From contig VHZZ01000191.1 of NCBI GenBank assembly GCA_009801015.1, positions 104,457-136,638 on the forward strand: a DNA stretch of 32,182 nucleotides, written 5' to 3'. This stretch comes from Silene noctiflora. Its lineage: Eukaryota; Streptophyta; Magnoliopsida; Caryophyllales; Caryophyllaceae. The notes under the pieces are model-generated. The model worked only from the letters and a program-made list of their open reading frames with translations. It was not told where the DNA came from and made no database searches. Made by a program: the position numbers and the translations under genes. Of this stretch, positions 10,176-19,502 are shown piece after piece (the first letter of the stretch is position 1; every line of letters begins with the position of its first letter).

Positions 10176-11048
10176 TAAACTAAACGAAAAACAATATACC
10201 ATCTAAAATAATTCATTCTTAGCTCCGCCCCTGCCTATATATGTTCTATCGAAATTCGAAATATGCAAGTATGTTAATTATAGGAAGATGTAAGTATGTT
10301 TAAGTAAATATAATAGAAACAAAACTTAATGTCTGTGGATGTAGAGACCAATTGTTAGGAGTAGCATAGCAATAGAAGGGTCCACATCAATATTATAGTA
10401 AGAAAAAGAAAGAAGATGAAAAAAATGCAGACATTGCAGTACAAGTAAGAGTTACAGTTACTGCAACTTCTATTTTCTGGGATCTGAAGTTACAGACAAT
10501 CAGATGATTATGATGATAAGCTAGCTTCTTCTTTCATCAATCATCTTTTTTCTTACATCTTTGTTTGCTTCTTCATTTTCTTGATTACTTAAGTCTTTTT
10601 CGCAGTCATTAATTAATAATCATACTCTTTCCGTCTCGGTTATATTATAGGCACGAATGAATGCAGGTTCAAAGTCTACCTAGGGCATAAATAAAGTCCA
10701 ATAATCCTATATATCATGGTAATAGAGTACTGTATATTTTAGTGATCATTAGGGTTTATATTTTGTATATTTTTTTTTTATTCCCACTAGGCCACAATAC
10801 AATACATGTTCCAAATAGTTCCAACCCGGCCACTATCTACAAACCTTTTCAGCTGGTCTCGAGTAAAGTCGTTTTACATTGTTCTTGTGTAAGACGATTC
10901 TTATAATTTAAGTTCGACTTATATAAAAATATGGGAGTGTTTTAATGATGGTGTGATCCACGAATGATTTAAGATAAGATTTTAAGATCTAGATGTGGAC
11001 CTCTTTATTGGTTGTGACCTAACACCAAACCTAGCTAGTAGTAATGTA
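10176..11048. other. intergenic DNA, no gene recognised
   Basis: There is no convincing ORF. TAGCTCCGCCCCTGCC near 10220 looks like the end of the GGAGCCAG-type repeat also seen at 12338. Poly-purine and poly-pyrimidine tracts occur at 10400-10570. GTCGTTTTACATTG...GTGTAAGACGATTC at 10868-10900 is a short imperfect inverted repeat of the AAGACGGTTTTA type. Confidence 0.4.
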
Positions 11049-11258
11049 CTCCCTCCGATTCTCGGCCAATTGTTATTCTTTGATTTTGGTACAAAGACTA
11101 AAGAATGAGGAGGGGATCAATTACTAAATGACAAGTGGAACAAATTGAGTGTGAATGATCAAATTGCTCATTAAGTTCATTATTAAAATAGAAAAAACAA
11201 CAATTAACTGAGACACCCCAAAATAAAAAGACAACAAATATAACCGGGACAAAGGGAG
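11049..11258. mobile_element. complete 210-bp Stowaway-like MITE
   Basis: It starts CTCCCTCCGATTCTCGG and ends CCGGGACAAAGGGAG, flanked by TA at 11047-11048 and 11259-11260. The interior is collinear with the truncated copy at 9639-9797, so the two belong to one family distinct from the GATCCAGACAAATGG family at 9905. Confidence 0.85.
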
Positions 11259-11589
11259 TATTCTCTGATATACGATTTTCAAATTTAGTGATCTATTTTT
11301 CTCCTTAAGAATAATGAAATATGGTTAACAGTGCTATTAAATTTCAGTATCACTCTCTCATAAATATGAATAAAATATAAATTCTACATATTTATGTGAG
11401 AGGATGGTACCGAAATAAACCAGTGATACCCTATAATCTATCCTCTCTCATGTAACTCTTAGTTTCTTTCTCTATAAACCTTCCAATTAAGTCTCAGAAG
11501 TATCAACTATCAACTATCAACTAGTTAGGTATATGTACTACTATCCAACATGACAAAATAAATTTAAGCTGAAGATCAATTTGAAATAT

Positions 11590-11820
11590 CTGAATTGATA
11601 CCCAAAAATTGAAGGTTCGAGATGAGTAATAAAAATTGTACTAAATACCTAATTTTACAAGAAGCAATTCAAAATTGAACTGAGCTCCTCATAAGCAGGA
11701 AAAACCTAACTAAGTGGCTTAGCTAGTATACGTGGTTTGCAGATTATTACGAATATCCGAGAATTTATCTAGTGCGCACCGAAGATAGCGACTACGTGTT
11801 CTCTGTCACAACAAAAAAAC
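11590..11820 (+). mobile_element. tRNA-derived SINE-like retroposon (degenerate)
   Basis: A B-box-like GAAGGTTCGAG lies near 11611. The 3' half (TTTGCAG..., GTGCGCACCGAAGATAGCGA, CTACG) matches, in opposite orientation, the repeat at 23430-23628, including the spacing from the B-box-like site. It ends in an A-rich tail, CACAACAAAAAAAC (11808-11820), as expected for retroposition. The 5' end and A box are not clear. The repeat is seen twice; its SINE identity is inferred from the B box and tail. Confidence 0.55.
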
Positions 11821-11924
11821 ATTTACAATATTTTCTACAAATATATTTCAAATTAAAAATGATGCTTCAAATTATATAAATGCACAAATTTACTATATTT
11901 CGAGATTTGTATTGAATTTTATCA

Positions 11925-12170
11925 ATAAATCCCTCGCCCGTGGTTGCAATGTATATTGTGCGGAAGCGTGAATACCTCGTGTTGGGCCTCTGATACACAG
12001 ATAGTACGATATTATCCGCTTTGGGCAAAACCCTCACGGATTTACTCTTCGGCTCTTTCTCAAAAGGCCTCGTACTATTATATTTGGTGACACTTATGAA
12101 GATAATCTTTCATCTTTATTTTTCCGATATGGGACATGGGTTTGCACCCTAATAATGTAGAATGTTGCGA
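11925..12170. repeat. interspersed repeat with the ATTATCCGCTTTGGGC signature
   Basis: It contains ATTATCCGCTTTGGGC, CCCTCACGG, CTCAAAAGGCCTCGTACTA, CTTTCATCTTTATTTTTCCG and ATGGGACATGGGTTTGCACC, in the order I recognise from a short repeat scattered through many eudicot genomes. It has no ORF. The superfamily is unknown to me and the boundaries are approximate. Confidence 0.45.
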
Positions 12171-12760
12171 ACAAAATTTGATTTTTGTATGCACGCTGAC
12201 AAGAACATTATTTTTTAAAACTATTCTTTTCACCTTTGTCATTTGTCATTTGCTTATCCTTTTTACTCTTTATAAGAGAGAGTATTTTAATTAAAGGTAA
12301 ACGATTGTTAAAGAAGGTGTACTTCACAACACGCAGTGGTGGAGCCAGCAGGGGCGCTCATCCCCGGTGGATGAAATTTCTAGAACTTGTAGTTAAATTT
12401 TTTTCAAGTGTACCTTATATTATTATCAGTTCGCCCTCTCTAAATTTTGTTCAGACGATGATAATGCAAACCCTATCTCTTCCTCTTCCTATTCTTTCTC
12501 TTTCTTTTTGTAATGAAGCTTTTTTACTTTGTTTCTTTACGTGCATTTGTTTGCACATCGTACTGATAAATTACTTTATCGATCCAATTCCATAACAAAA
12601 AACTTTATATCTCCATCTGCCTTTATTTGCACTGCCATCCTTTATTAGTTTTGATCATCTTGCACGATTGACCATTATTTGACCTAATACTGTTTATCAA
12701 GAATCTAGCTTATTTAACCTAATCTTTCATCCGTGATCTGTTACAAAAGTGGTTATTAAT
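12171..12760. other. intergenic DNA with a repeat fragment
   Basis: GTGGTGGAGCCAGCAGGGGC at 12338-12357, with the following TCATCCCCGGTGG, resembles a widespread plant repeat terminus. The 119-codon plus-strand open frame across 12236-12595 consists of low-complexity Leu/Phe/Ser residues with no domain and is not called. Confidence 0.4.
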
Positions 12761-12761
12761 A

Positions 12762-12867
12762 CTCCCTCCCGTTCACTGAGATTGCAATATTAATTGAATA
12801 TATGTGAGTTTTGTGTAGACGTGTAGTATTTTAATGAAATGTTGTAATTTTAAAGAACTCGAGGGAG
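12762..12867. mobile_element. 106-bp Stowaway-like MITE
   Basis: It starts CTCCCTCCCGTTC and ends GAACTCGAGGGAG, with TA on both sides (12760-12761, 12868-12869). The TIRs are imperfect and the interior is not shared with the other MITEs here. Confidence 0.75.
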
Positions 12868-13224
12868 TATGTACTAGACAGGATGGAGGATTTGATTCAT
12901 TTGAGACCTAATTTAACAATGTAACGACTCGTGACTGACCATTTGAGTGTAGTCGAGATTTAACACTAGTCAACATGAATTTGGAATAAAGTGATGTGAG
13001 TACGAAGTGTGGAGTACACGATCACATAAAACAAATTAAATTTGAGATTTACGGACTTTTGGACAAGCTAAGTAATTGTCTCTAGTTAATCGTAGTCAAT
13101 CTTCGATGGCACGCACAACCCTTCATATTTAGGGCAGTTATATTTTAATCAAGAGTATAAAATCCGGTTATAAAAGGGAGTATATCTATATATGTTAACC
13201 CATATTCGGGATCACAAAAACTTC

Positions 13225-13356
13225 TGATAGACGGTCTCTCAATAGCGTTATTGAGAGACCTCTCACATGATGGGTGAGGGACCCACTGCTTTTTCTATTT
13301 TCCTATTATGTCTCTCACTAAATTAGTGAGAGACGGTCTCTCACACGAGACCTACT
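13225..13356. mobile_element. double-hairpin MITE-like element with AGACGGTCTCTCA ends
   Basis: GGTCTCTCAATAGCGTTATTGAGAGACC (13233-13260) is a near-perfect 28-bp palindrome. GTCTCTCACTAAATTAGTGAGAGAC (13310-13334) is another of 25 bp. Both arms carry AGACGGTCTCTCA, and the pair are joined by a T-rich linker. The wording is typical of short fold-back elements; no clear target duplication could be fixed, so the boundaries are approximate. Confidence 0.6.
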
Positions 13357-13654
13357 GATCCGGAATATCTATAATACATTTATCATTTATAATTTATGTA
13401 GTGAACATTACAAAGGGTAGCTCGAACTATCTAATTAAGCACTTATACATGGAGGCCCTCATTTCTATAATTGGTCACCTAAGAATTTAGGCCATAGGAA
13501 TCTTTCCAATTCTGTGGAGGCCAGGTTATGTAATAATTTACTTTGTATAGTAGCTATCATATAAATGGCACCACTTACATTATGTAATAATACTACTAAC
13601 TAAAACATACTCCTAAGTCCTAAGCAATAAACTCAGTAAATATTACATACTGTA

Positions 13655-13744
13655 CTATCTCCGACTCAACAAATTCTTTACGTTTTATTAAAATACCCTT
13701 CACAAATGAATAAAAGTGTAAAGAATTTGTTGAGTCATAGGGAG
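13655..13744. mobile_element. 90-bp hairpin MITE flanked by TA
   Basis: The left arm GACTCAACAAATTCTTTAC and the right arm GTAAAGAATTTGTTGAGTC are exact reverse complements of 19 bp. Ends are CTATCTCC and CATAGGGAG, with TA on both sides (13653-13654, 13745-13746). It is a Stowaway-like derivative. Confidence 0.75.
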
Positions 13745-13746
13745 TA

Positions 13747-14308
13747 TTAGATACGGAGTATGTAGTAGGTATTCGCTCTAGATGTTGGTTATCCTAATTT
13801 GTATGGTAAAAAGAGGTGATATTTATATTGGGTATTGATTTTCGCAGTACAAATTTTACCCATCACAGTACGCAGTTGACAATTATACCCCTCATTGAAT
13901 AATTTGAAGGTGGTTAAGTATGTAACAATAGAGATAAGGTAGAGAGAATTAGGTTGATATTATTAATCAAGGGTAGAAAAATGGAAAATTTGGTGCAAAA
14001 TGTACTGAAATGAGTAAAATATGTACTGCGAAAATAAATTACGTTTATATTTTATAATCTGAGTATTAAATATAATATTGGCTCTGTTACTTATATATAG
14101 GAATATTAATGGATCAGGTTGGATTAAGTTTTACGAGATTCAAATCCGATCTACTTACTTATTGGATTACCGATACATATCCAAAACTATAAAATTCATA
14201 CTTTGATTCATTATATTTTTTTAAAAACCATACCTACTCTAAATCCATACACGATCCAGCATATAATCCAAAAACCATTTCAAAACTTGATTTGACCATA
14301 TGATAAAA
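13747..14308. other. intergenic AT-rich DNA interrupted by a Helitron
   Basis: No gene is seen. The segment at 14100-14290 (GGATCAGGTTGGATTAAG, ATCCGATCTACTTACTTATTGG) resembles the degenerate GGATCGGGTTTGG-type repeat that resumes at 15238-15275, beyond the Helitron insertion. The Helitron therefore landed inside an older repeat. Confidence 0.4.
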
Positions 14309-15191
14309 TCCCCTGTATATTAAGAGAAAAAAATTTCTCTAAAGTTTTCCCTCCAAAAGAAATTCGGTTAAATAAGGAGACAAGTCTTTCTTTCATTAAA
14401 TTGTATGTGATATTATTAGTTTTATGACAAAAATTAATTCAAAGTATTTAAGAAAATTTATAAAAATTGAAACCATTAGTTTTGTGGCAAAAAAATTATA
14501 TTAATTAAAATTCACATTTTATGACTTTACTCATTTCTCTTTAATTTATTAGTATTCCACTTCATTTTTTTTCTCATATCTATACTATATAATTAAAAAG
14601 CTAGACTAAAGCATTTAATTTAATTCCACCATGGCATTAGCATTCAATTTAATTCCACTTGGCATTTTCATATCCTAATAATTTCTATTCATTTTTATTG
14701 ATTATTTAATTTATTTCTATTCATTTTCAAATTATTTCCTTTGATTTTGATTTTATTTATGGATAATTTTTTATAGAATAATTTTTCTATGTATGAGTCA
14801 CATTTTAATTGGAATCGTTCTACACAATATTAAGATGATTATATATATATTTTTTATTCGGAATGTCAAAAATTTTCTCACATATAACATACATATATCA
14901 TATGATTTCATCATTAGTAATGAATACTTCGTACATTTTGCATTTTTACCTTCAAGTTTTTTCAATGAACTTGATTTATTGCAGCATCCCCAATNTAAAT
15001 TAACATGAATAAAAAAGTGAAATTAATAATTAACATTAAGACTATTCCGTGCATTGCACAGGTCCTAAAACTAGTTATAACTAAAAAGGTGGAATATGAA
15101 AAATTAATGTCTCAATTTAAAATTTATAAATAATACATTAAAAAGTACGGCTCTATATATACTGCGCATGCATGTGCGGGATATATACTAG
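14309..15191 (+). mobile_element. outer non-autonomous Helitron carrying a nested Helitron
   Basis: The 5' end is A|TCCCCTGTATATTAAGAG (TC at 14309). The 3' end is GCGCATGCATGTGCGGGATATATACTAG|T (CTAG at 15188-15191), with the hairpin just before it. Insertion between A14308 and T15192 fits Helitron target choice. The left part (TTTCCCTCCAAAAG, AATAAGGAGACAAG, CTCATTTCTCTT) and the right part (GAAAAATTAATG, TCAATTTAAAA, ACGGCTCTATATA) are collinear with the minus-strand element at 17481-18038. The interior is interrupted by 14579-15074. There is no Rep/helicase coding. Confidence 0.8.
14579..15074 (+). mobile_element. inner Helitron inserted inside the 14309 Helitron
   Basis: It begins TCTATACTATATAATTAAAA after A14578 and ends CCGTGCATTGCACAGGTCCTAAAACTAG before T15075. 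The hairpin is CCGTGCA/TGCACAGG with one bulged base. Removing 14579-15074 joins TTCTCATA to TTATAACTAAAAAGG, which restores collinearity with 17481-18038 (minus) at that point. It belongs to a different family from its host (ATTTAATTCCACC-rich 5' part). One base, 14995, is N. The 71-codon frame at 14793-15008 lies inside it and is not a gene. Confidence 0.75.
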
Positions 15192-16935
15192 TTGAAATTA
15201 CAAGTCCAATAAACCTAAACTTTTAAAAATATTTGATTGGATCGGGTTTAGATTTGGTTCGGATTTACAATTGAGCAGTAATAACTCACCATGAATCCAT
15301 GACATTGGCAGTAAATAGGGTAGACAGCTGTAGATGAAATAAAGAGTGATTTACGTCAACTAATTGCAGCAAGCATAAATACTGATATACTTATCGATCA
15401 CTGCTAGAAAAGAAATTCCAGTGGTCCGATTTTATTGCACAAAAAAGAAAAAGGGCAACAAAGAAAACAAAGTTTGGTCCATACTCTATCAAGGATCTCT
15501 TTAACAGTCTATGCAGCTGATATACAAATCTGGCTTAAACGGCGCGATGAGTTATGAGCACTTCAATGCATATTTGTTTGTAATATTCTATACTTACCGA
15601 TATAAGAATAGAACACGGTTTCATTTAAATGCAATCGGGATTTAATTAAAGTCGGGAGTATTAGTTACATTGTTGATTTTCTTTTTTCTTGGTGTAAAAT
15701 GGATGTCCATCATCAACAACGGTGTATAATTACATCGCCGCGTGTTCACGTGTGCTTTCACAAAGTTATAATATTCGGCTAGTCAAAGAGTTTGAGAGAA
15801 CATGAACCTACAATTGATTTAGGATTTACAAATCAAAAGGATTCAAGCTCTCCGGCCAAGTATTTTCTGATACTAACTGGCAAGATAAACAATGAATGTT
15901 GAATGTTTTATTCCCTAAAAGATTTAGGGTAAGAAGGGCAAAGATAACATCAAAATACTCTTTAAGAAAACTTTTTTTTTTTTGGCTCAATTAGGTCATT
16001 ATCCACATTATAATTTTACCTTTTGCATTATGATGCATGATCACCACCACCTGTTCCTCCGACAAAATTTAAGAGGATATTGTTATAACAGATGCGAAAA
16101 AAGATAAATATAATATATAAACGATAACAGAAAGTAATACACATATTTACATGGCTCACTAATAGTGTGTTATTAGCTACGTCTACAAGATATAAGGAAT
16201 GAGAGTTTTATTGATATTGAGGAGTTTACATATATCAGATTCGGAAAGTTATGATATGCATAACTACTAGGTTTTGTCTTAGAGAGTTTATATATTATTA
16301 CGCTCTAAGACCAGTACAGAAAGACTTAAAAAGCCCAAAACAAAAAAAAAAAAACCCCTTAACCCAATCAGATAACAAATACCGTTTAGGTTTCGGGGGG
16401 TATAGCCACCGAGCATTCACCCGGGTGTTTCACCCTTGGACCCCAACTGTTGACCCCAGTCATAGTTGATCGAAACAGTGACTAACAAATTCAAGGCACA
16501 GATCCAACAAATATTGTAGCTACGATTAGTTCAAATTAAAACTAGGGTTTATGGTTATTATCATGCATATCAGTATGTATGTGACATTAATTAGCTCTCA
16601 AAGTATCATGTCGTGTAATTAAATAACTAAATACCTTCATAACAATATTACTTAAATAGATGTTAACTAGTTGAACTGGTAAAGTCATAACAATAATTTC
16701 CTCTCGAAAAAATATAATAGCATTCCTCAATCAACCAAAATTTCATAGATTCAAAAAGAAAATTGGAATTTCTGCGACTATTTTTTGACAAAAATAAAAA
16801 TTAACGTTCATTGTATACGACATTGTTCTCATAAATCTATGAGAAATTGATAATAACCTGAATACGGATATCATAACTCGTATTCCTTACAAAATTACAA
16901 CTTTTAGTACAACACAACACAACACATACTATTTT
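15192..16935. other. intergenic DNA, no gene recognised
   Basis: The stretch is mostly AT-rich. A GC-richer island at about 16380-16470 (CACCCGGGTGTTTCACCC and nearby) follows an A-run at 16340-16353; the open frame over it has no recognisable domain. A T-run lies at 15969-15981. Nothing else is supported. Confidence 0.4.
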
Positions 16936-17020
16936 GGCCCTGTTCTTTTGGACCGAAACTGGCTGCACTGAACTGAATTGAACTTATTAAATCTGAAATT
17001 AAGTCTAAAAGAACAAGGCT
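16936..17020. mobile_element. 85-bp TIR element, GCCCTGTTCTTTT termini
   Basis: The left end GGCCCTGTTCTTTTGGAC and the right end, read in reverse complement (AGCCTTGTTCTTTTAGACTT), form imperfect inverted termini. Between them is CTGCACTGAACTGAATTGAA, like the body of the 8877-9032 element. It is MITE-like with superfamily uncertain. Confidence 0.65.
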
Positions 17021-17113
17021 GTAAACCCTAACTGTAAGGGTAAATTTTACTTGCAATACATATATAACAACGATGGTGATATTAAAACTCAATAACTAAC
17101 GTGAAGGGTGTAA

Positions 17114-17480
17114 TCCTCTATATACTAAAAGATTAACACTATTAAAAGATTCCCGCTCAAAATTCCCGCTCAATGTTATTATTCTTCCTAATGAATGACT
17201 AATGAAGTAAGTGGGCCCACTGCAAATTTGGTAAAGTAATTTGGTTCAATTAATTGGCAAATCTCGCTCAAAAATTCCGCTCAATGTTATTCTCACCAAT
17301 TCATTCTGACTAATCTGATTGCATTTATTAAATTTTTTTTTATTAACTTAAAAATCAAGAAATATAGAGATCTAATTTGTTAAACTTGTATCTACTCGCA
17401 TTAGTAAGATTAGATACTTTCTAAAACTGTATCACATAAGAATGTAAAAAATCGTCTTACTACAAAATTTTATAAATAAA
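17114..17480 (+). mobile_element. 5' portion of a Helitron lacking a recognisable 3' end
   Basis: A|TCCTCTATATACTAAAAGATTAACA matches the 5' terminus of the intact element at 22389 (TCCCTTATATACTAAAAG, ATTAACA), followed by TTCCCGC as in that copy. The 367 bp run up to the minus-strand Helitron at 17481. No matching hairpin plus CTAG was found beyond 18038. Inside, a CCGCTCAA...CCGCTCAATGTTATT block occurs twice (about 17150 and 17262). It is probably an old copy whose 3' end was lost. Confidence 0.55.
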
Positions 17481-18038
17481 CTAGTATAGATCCCGCGCAT
17501 GCATGCGCGGTATATAGAGCCTTTACATTTTAATGCATTATATATAGCTTTTAAATTGACGTTTCATTAATTTTTCATATATCATCCCTTTTATTTTAGT
17601 ATGAAAAATTATAGTGGAGAAGTTATTAAGAGAAATGAGTGAAGTCATGAAGTGTGTATTTTAATGATTTTTATAATGATCTCATTTTAATTTTTATCAA
17701 ATAAATTTGTGTTTTTTTTAACGGAAATAATAATATACATTTAATTTTTTTCATGTGATGTATGTGTTAAATCATTCGCTTCTCTAGTATATAATAATAG
17801 CACTTTTAAAAGATTTAGAAAATAATAATTTTTAGATTTATACAATTTTGTTTTTATTTTAGTTAGACGAATACGCAATATCATTTAGAGTTTAGAAAAT
17901 GTTACAGTTATTAAAAGATTATATATTAATGAAAAAATAATCCTATTTATTACAACAAAGTCTTGTTTCCTTATTTAAGCATATTCTTTTTGGAGGGAAA
18001 TTTTTTGAGAAGTTTTATTCTCTTAGTATATGAGAGGA
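17481..18038 (-). mobile_element. 558-bp non-autonomous Helitron
   Basis: On the minus strand it begins A|TCCTCTCATATACTAAGAG (18038) and ends with an exact palindromic hairpin, CCGCGCATGCATGCGCGG, then GATCTATACTAG|T (17481). The flanks are A (complement of 18039) and T (complement of 17480), as expected. There is no coding sequence. It is the uninterrupted relative of the outer element at 14309-15191. Confidence 0.82.
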
Positions 18039-18169
18039 TTCTTAACTACTAAACAAAACTTTATAGATAGTAGATTTATTAGATGTGAAAATGATTAATG
18101 GCAACATTTTAATGACAATTTTCTATAATACAACCCTCTATAAATACCGTATTATAGTACGAGACTTAA

Positions 18170-18473
18170 GGGTCTGTTTGGCCTTACTTTTAAAACTACT
18201 TTTGCATTAGAAAAATACAAGCTGGGTCAAACACTAGTTTTTGGAAAAGTAAAAACAGTTTTTTTTAAACCCAAAAGCTAAAATAACCCCCTGGAAACAG
18301 AAGTAGAAAATAGGAGTTTCTGCATCTATTTCTCAAAATCTTTTATTTTTTCTAAATCTCATAACTTCTTATAACTTTTTGCCAAACACCAACAGTTTTT
18401 TCAAGAAACAATTTATACAAAACTATTTTTTAAAAATAGAAACTCATTTTTATAAGTTAGACCAAACAAGCCC
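18170..18473. mobile_element. 304-bp TIR element, GGGTCTGTTTGG ends (hAT- or Harbinger-like MITE)
   Basis: The left end AAGGGTCTGTTTGGCCT and the right end in reverse complement (AAGGGCTTGTTTGGTCT) match at most positions. The body is A/T-rich with TTTTGGAAAAGTAAAAAC and CCAAACACCAACAG motifs typical of the GGGTCTGTTTGG class of plant MITEs. The flanking duplication is unclear. It lies about 1 kb upstream of the TCP start and could have contributed to its upstream region. Confidence 0.65.
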
Positions 18474-19475
18474 TTATACTGGTTATAATTATTACTAAAC
18501 ATGACATGTAATACAAGAAGGTATATAATTAACCTAAGATTAAGCAAAGAAAGAGTGGGAACCCTAAGCAGGCGCGCGTGTACAGAGTAGACACCACAAA
18601 TAATAAACCCACATGGTGACCATATTACAATAACATTCCTTTTCCTCATTTTTTTGGCATCTTTCTTTGCTTTATCCATCACAATAACATCATCATCTTC
18701 TTCATTCAATCATTCTTCTTCATTATTTTCAGCTTTGACTTCAAACCTCTCTTTCTTCTTGCTTCACATATATTATAGTCTCATTAATTACTAGAAACCG
18801 AGTTCGAAGCTATCCAAGGACTACATACTTAGCGCCATTTTTGTCATCAGCTGCAAGCATTCAAGGAGTTTCTCGGCTATGAGTATGTGTAAGTTCAAGT
18901 CCTTATCTTTACTCGATTGTATAATTAAATACTACCTTCGTCCCAATCATTTGCTCTCCTCTTTTATTCTTAGAAGTATTTTAATCAAAGATAAACATAC
19001 GATTGAGACAGAGAGCGTGACATACTGACATAGCCAGGATTACTAAAGTATGTATGAGGTCATTTTAGTTTAGTGAAATTTTCAAATTAGGCAAATTATT
19101 TGTCAAACTCTTGGAAATTTCTTTTTGGCTGATTTGTTCTTGATTTATCAGTGTTTTTAGTTATTTTTTTCTTCCATGCTTAATTTTTAATGAATTATCA
19201 AATGATTTTATTCTAAGCAATTGGGACATAATTAACTTAGAGACAAACCCTAGATGAAGGAGGAGTGTAATTTTTTTTAATTTTTTTTAACTTGTCATGC
19301 TTAATTAATTGCTTATTGATTTGGACATATAGATATATATACTCCTCTGTTCCGATTATTTTTTTACCTTTTTTATTTTCTGCGAGGAAGGTACTGTGTG
19401 ATCTACTATATATTTAATAGAAAATCAAAGTATTGTTCATTTGATTTATCTGTTTTGATTGAATAGTTTAGTTTT
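18474..19475 (+). promoter_or_regulatory. TCP gene upstream region and probable 5' leader
   Basis: A TATA-like ACATATATTATAGTC lies near 18766. The sequence after about 18800 looks like a leader, with a good donor (GTAAGT at 18889) and a T-rich acceptor-like site ending AG at 19466. Together they would make a 5' UTR intron of about 580 bp. This is inference; no transcript evidence is available. A minus-strand open frame at 18413-18709 crosses the MITE end and promoter and is not called. Confidence 0.35.
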
Positions 19476-19502
19476 ATGATGAAGGAAGATATTACAAGAT
19501 GA
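19476..19502 (+). promoter_or_regulatory. 8-codon upstream ORF overlapping the TCP start codon
   Basis: ATG at 19476 opens MMKEDITR and stops at TGA 19500-19502. The main ATG is 19499-19501, so stop and start overlap as ATGA. An initiating ribosome would have to leak past this uORF, or terminate and restart at once, to make the TCP protein. It is seen directly; any translational effect is inferred and requires the mRNA to include 19476. Confidence 0.6.

Noticed and set aside
12236-12595. 119-codon plus-strand open frame
   Set aside because: It is low-complexity Leu/Phe/Ser/Ile with no domain and overlaps a dispersed repeat fragment (GGTGGAGCCAGC). A-T richness and composition fit a chance frame.
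14793-15008. 71-codon frame with an X
   Set aside because: It lies inside the inner Helitron, contains an N, and shows no Rep, helicase or other recognisable sequence.
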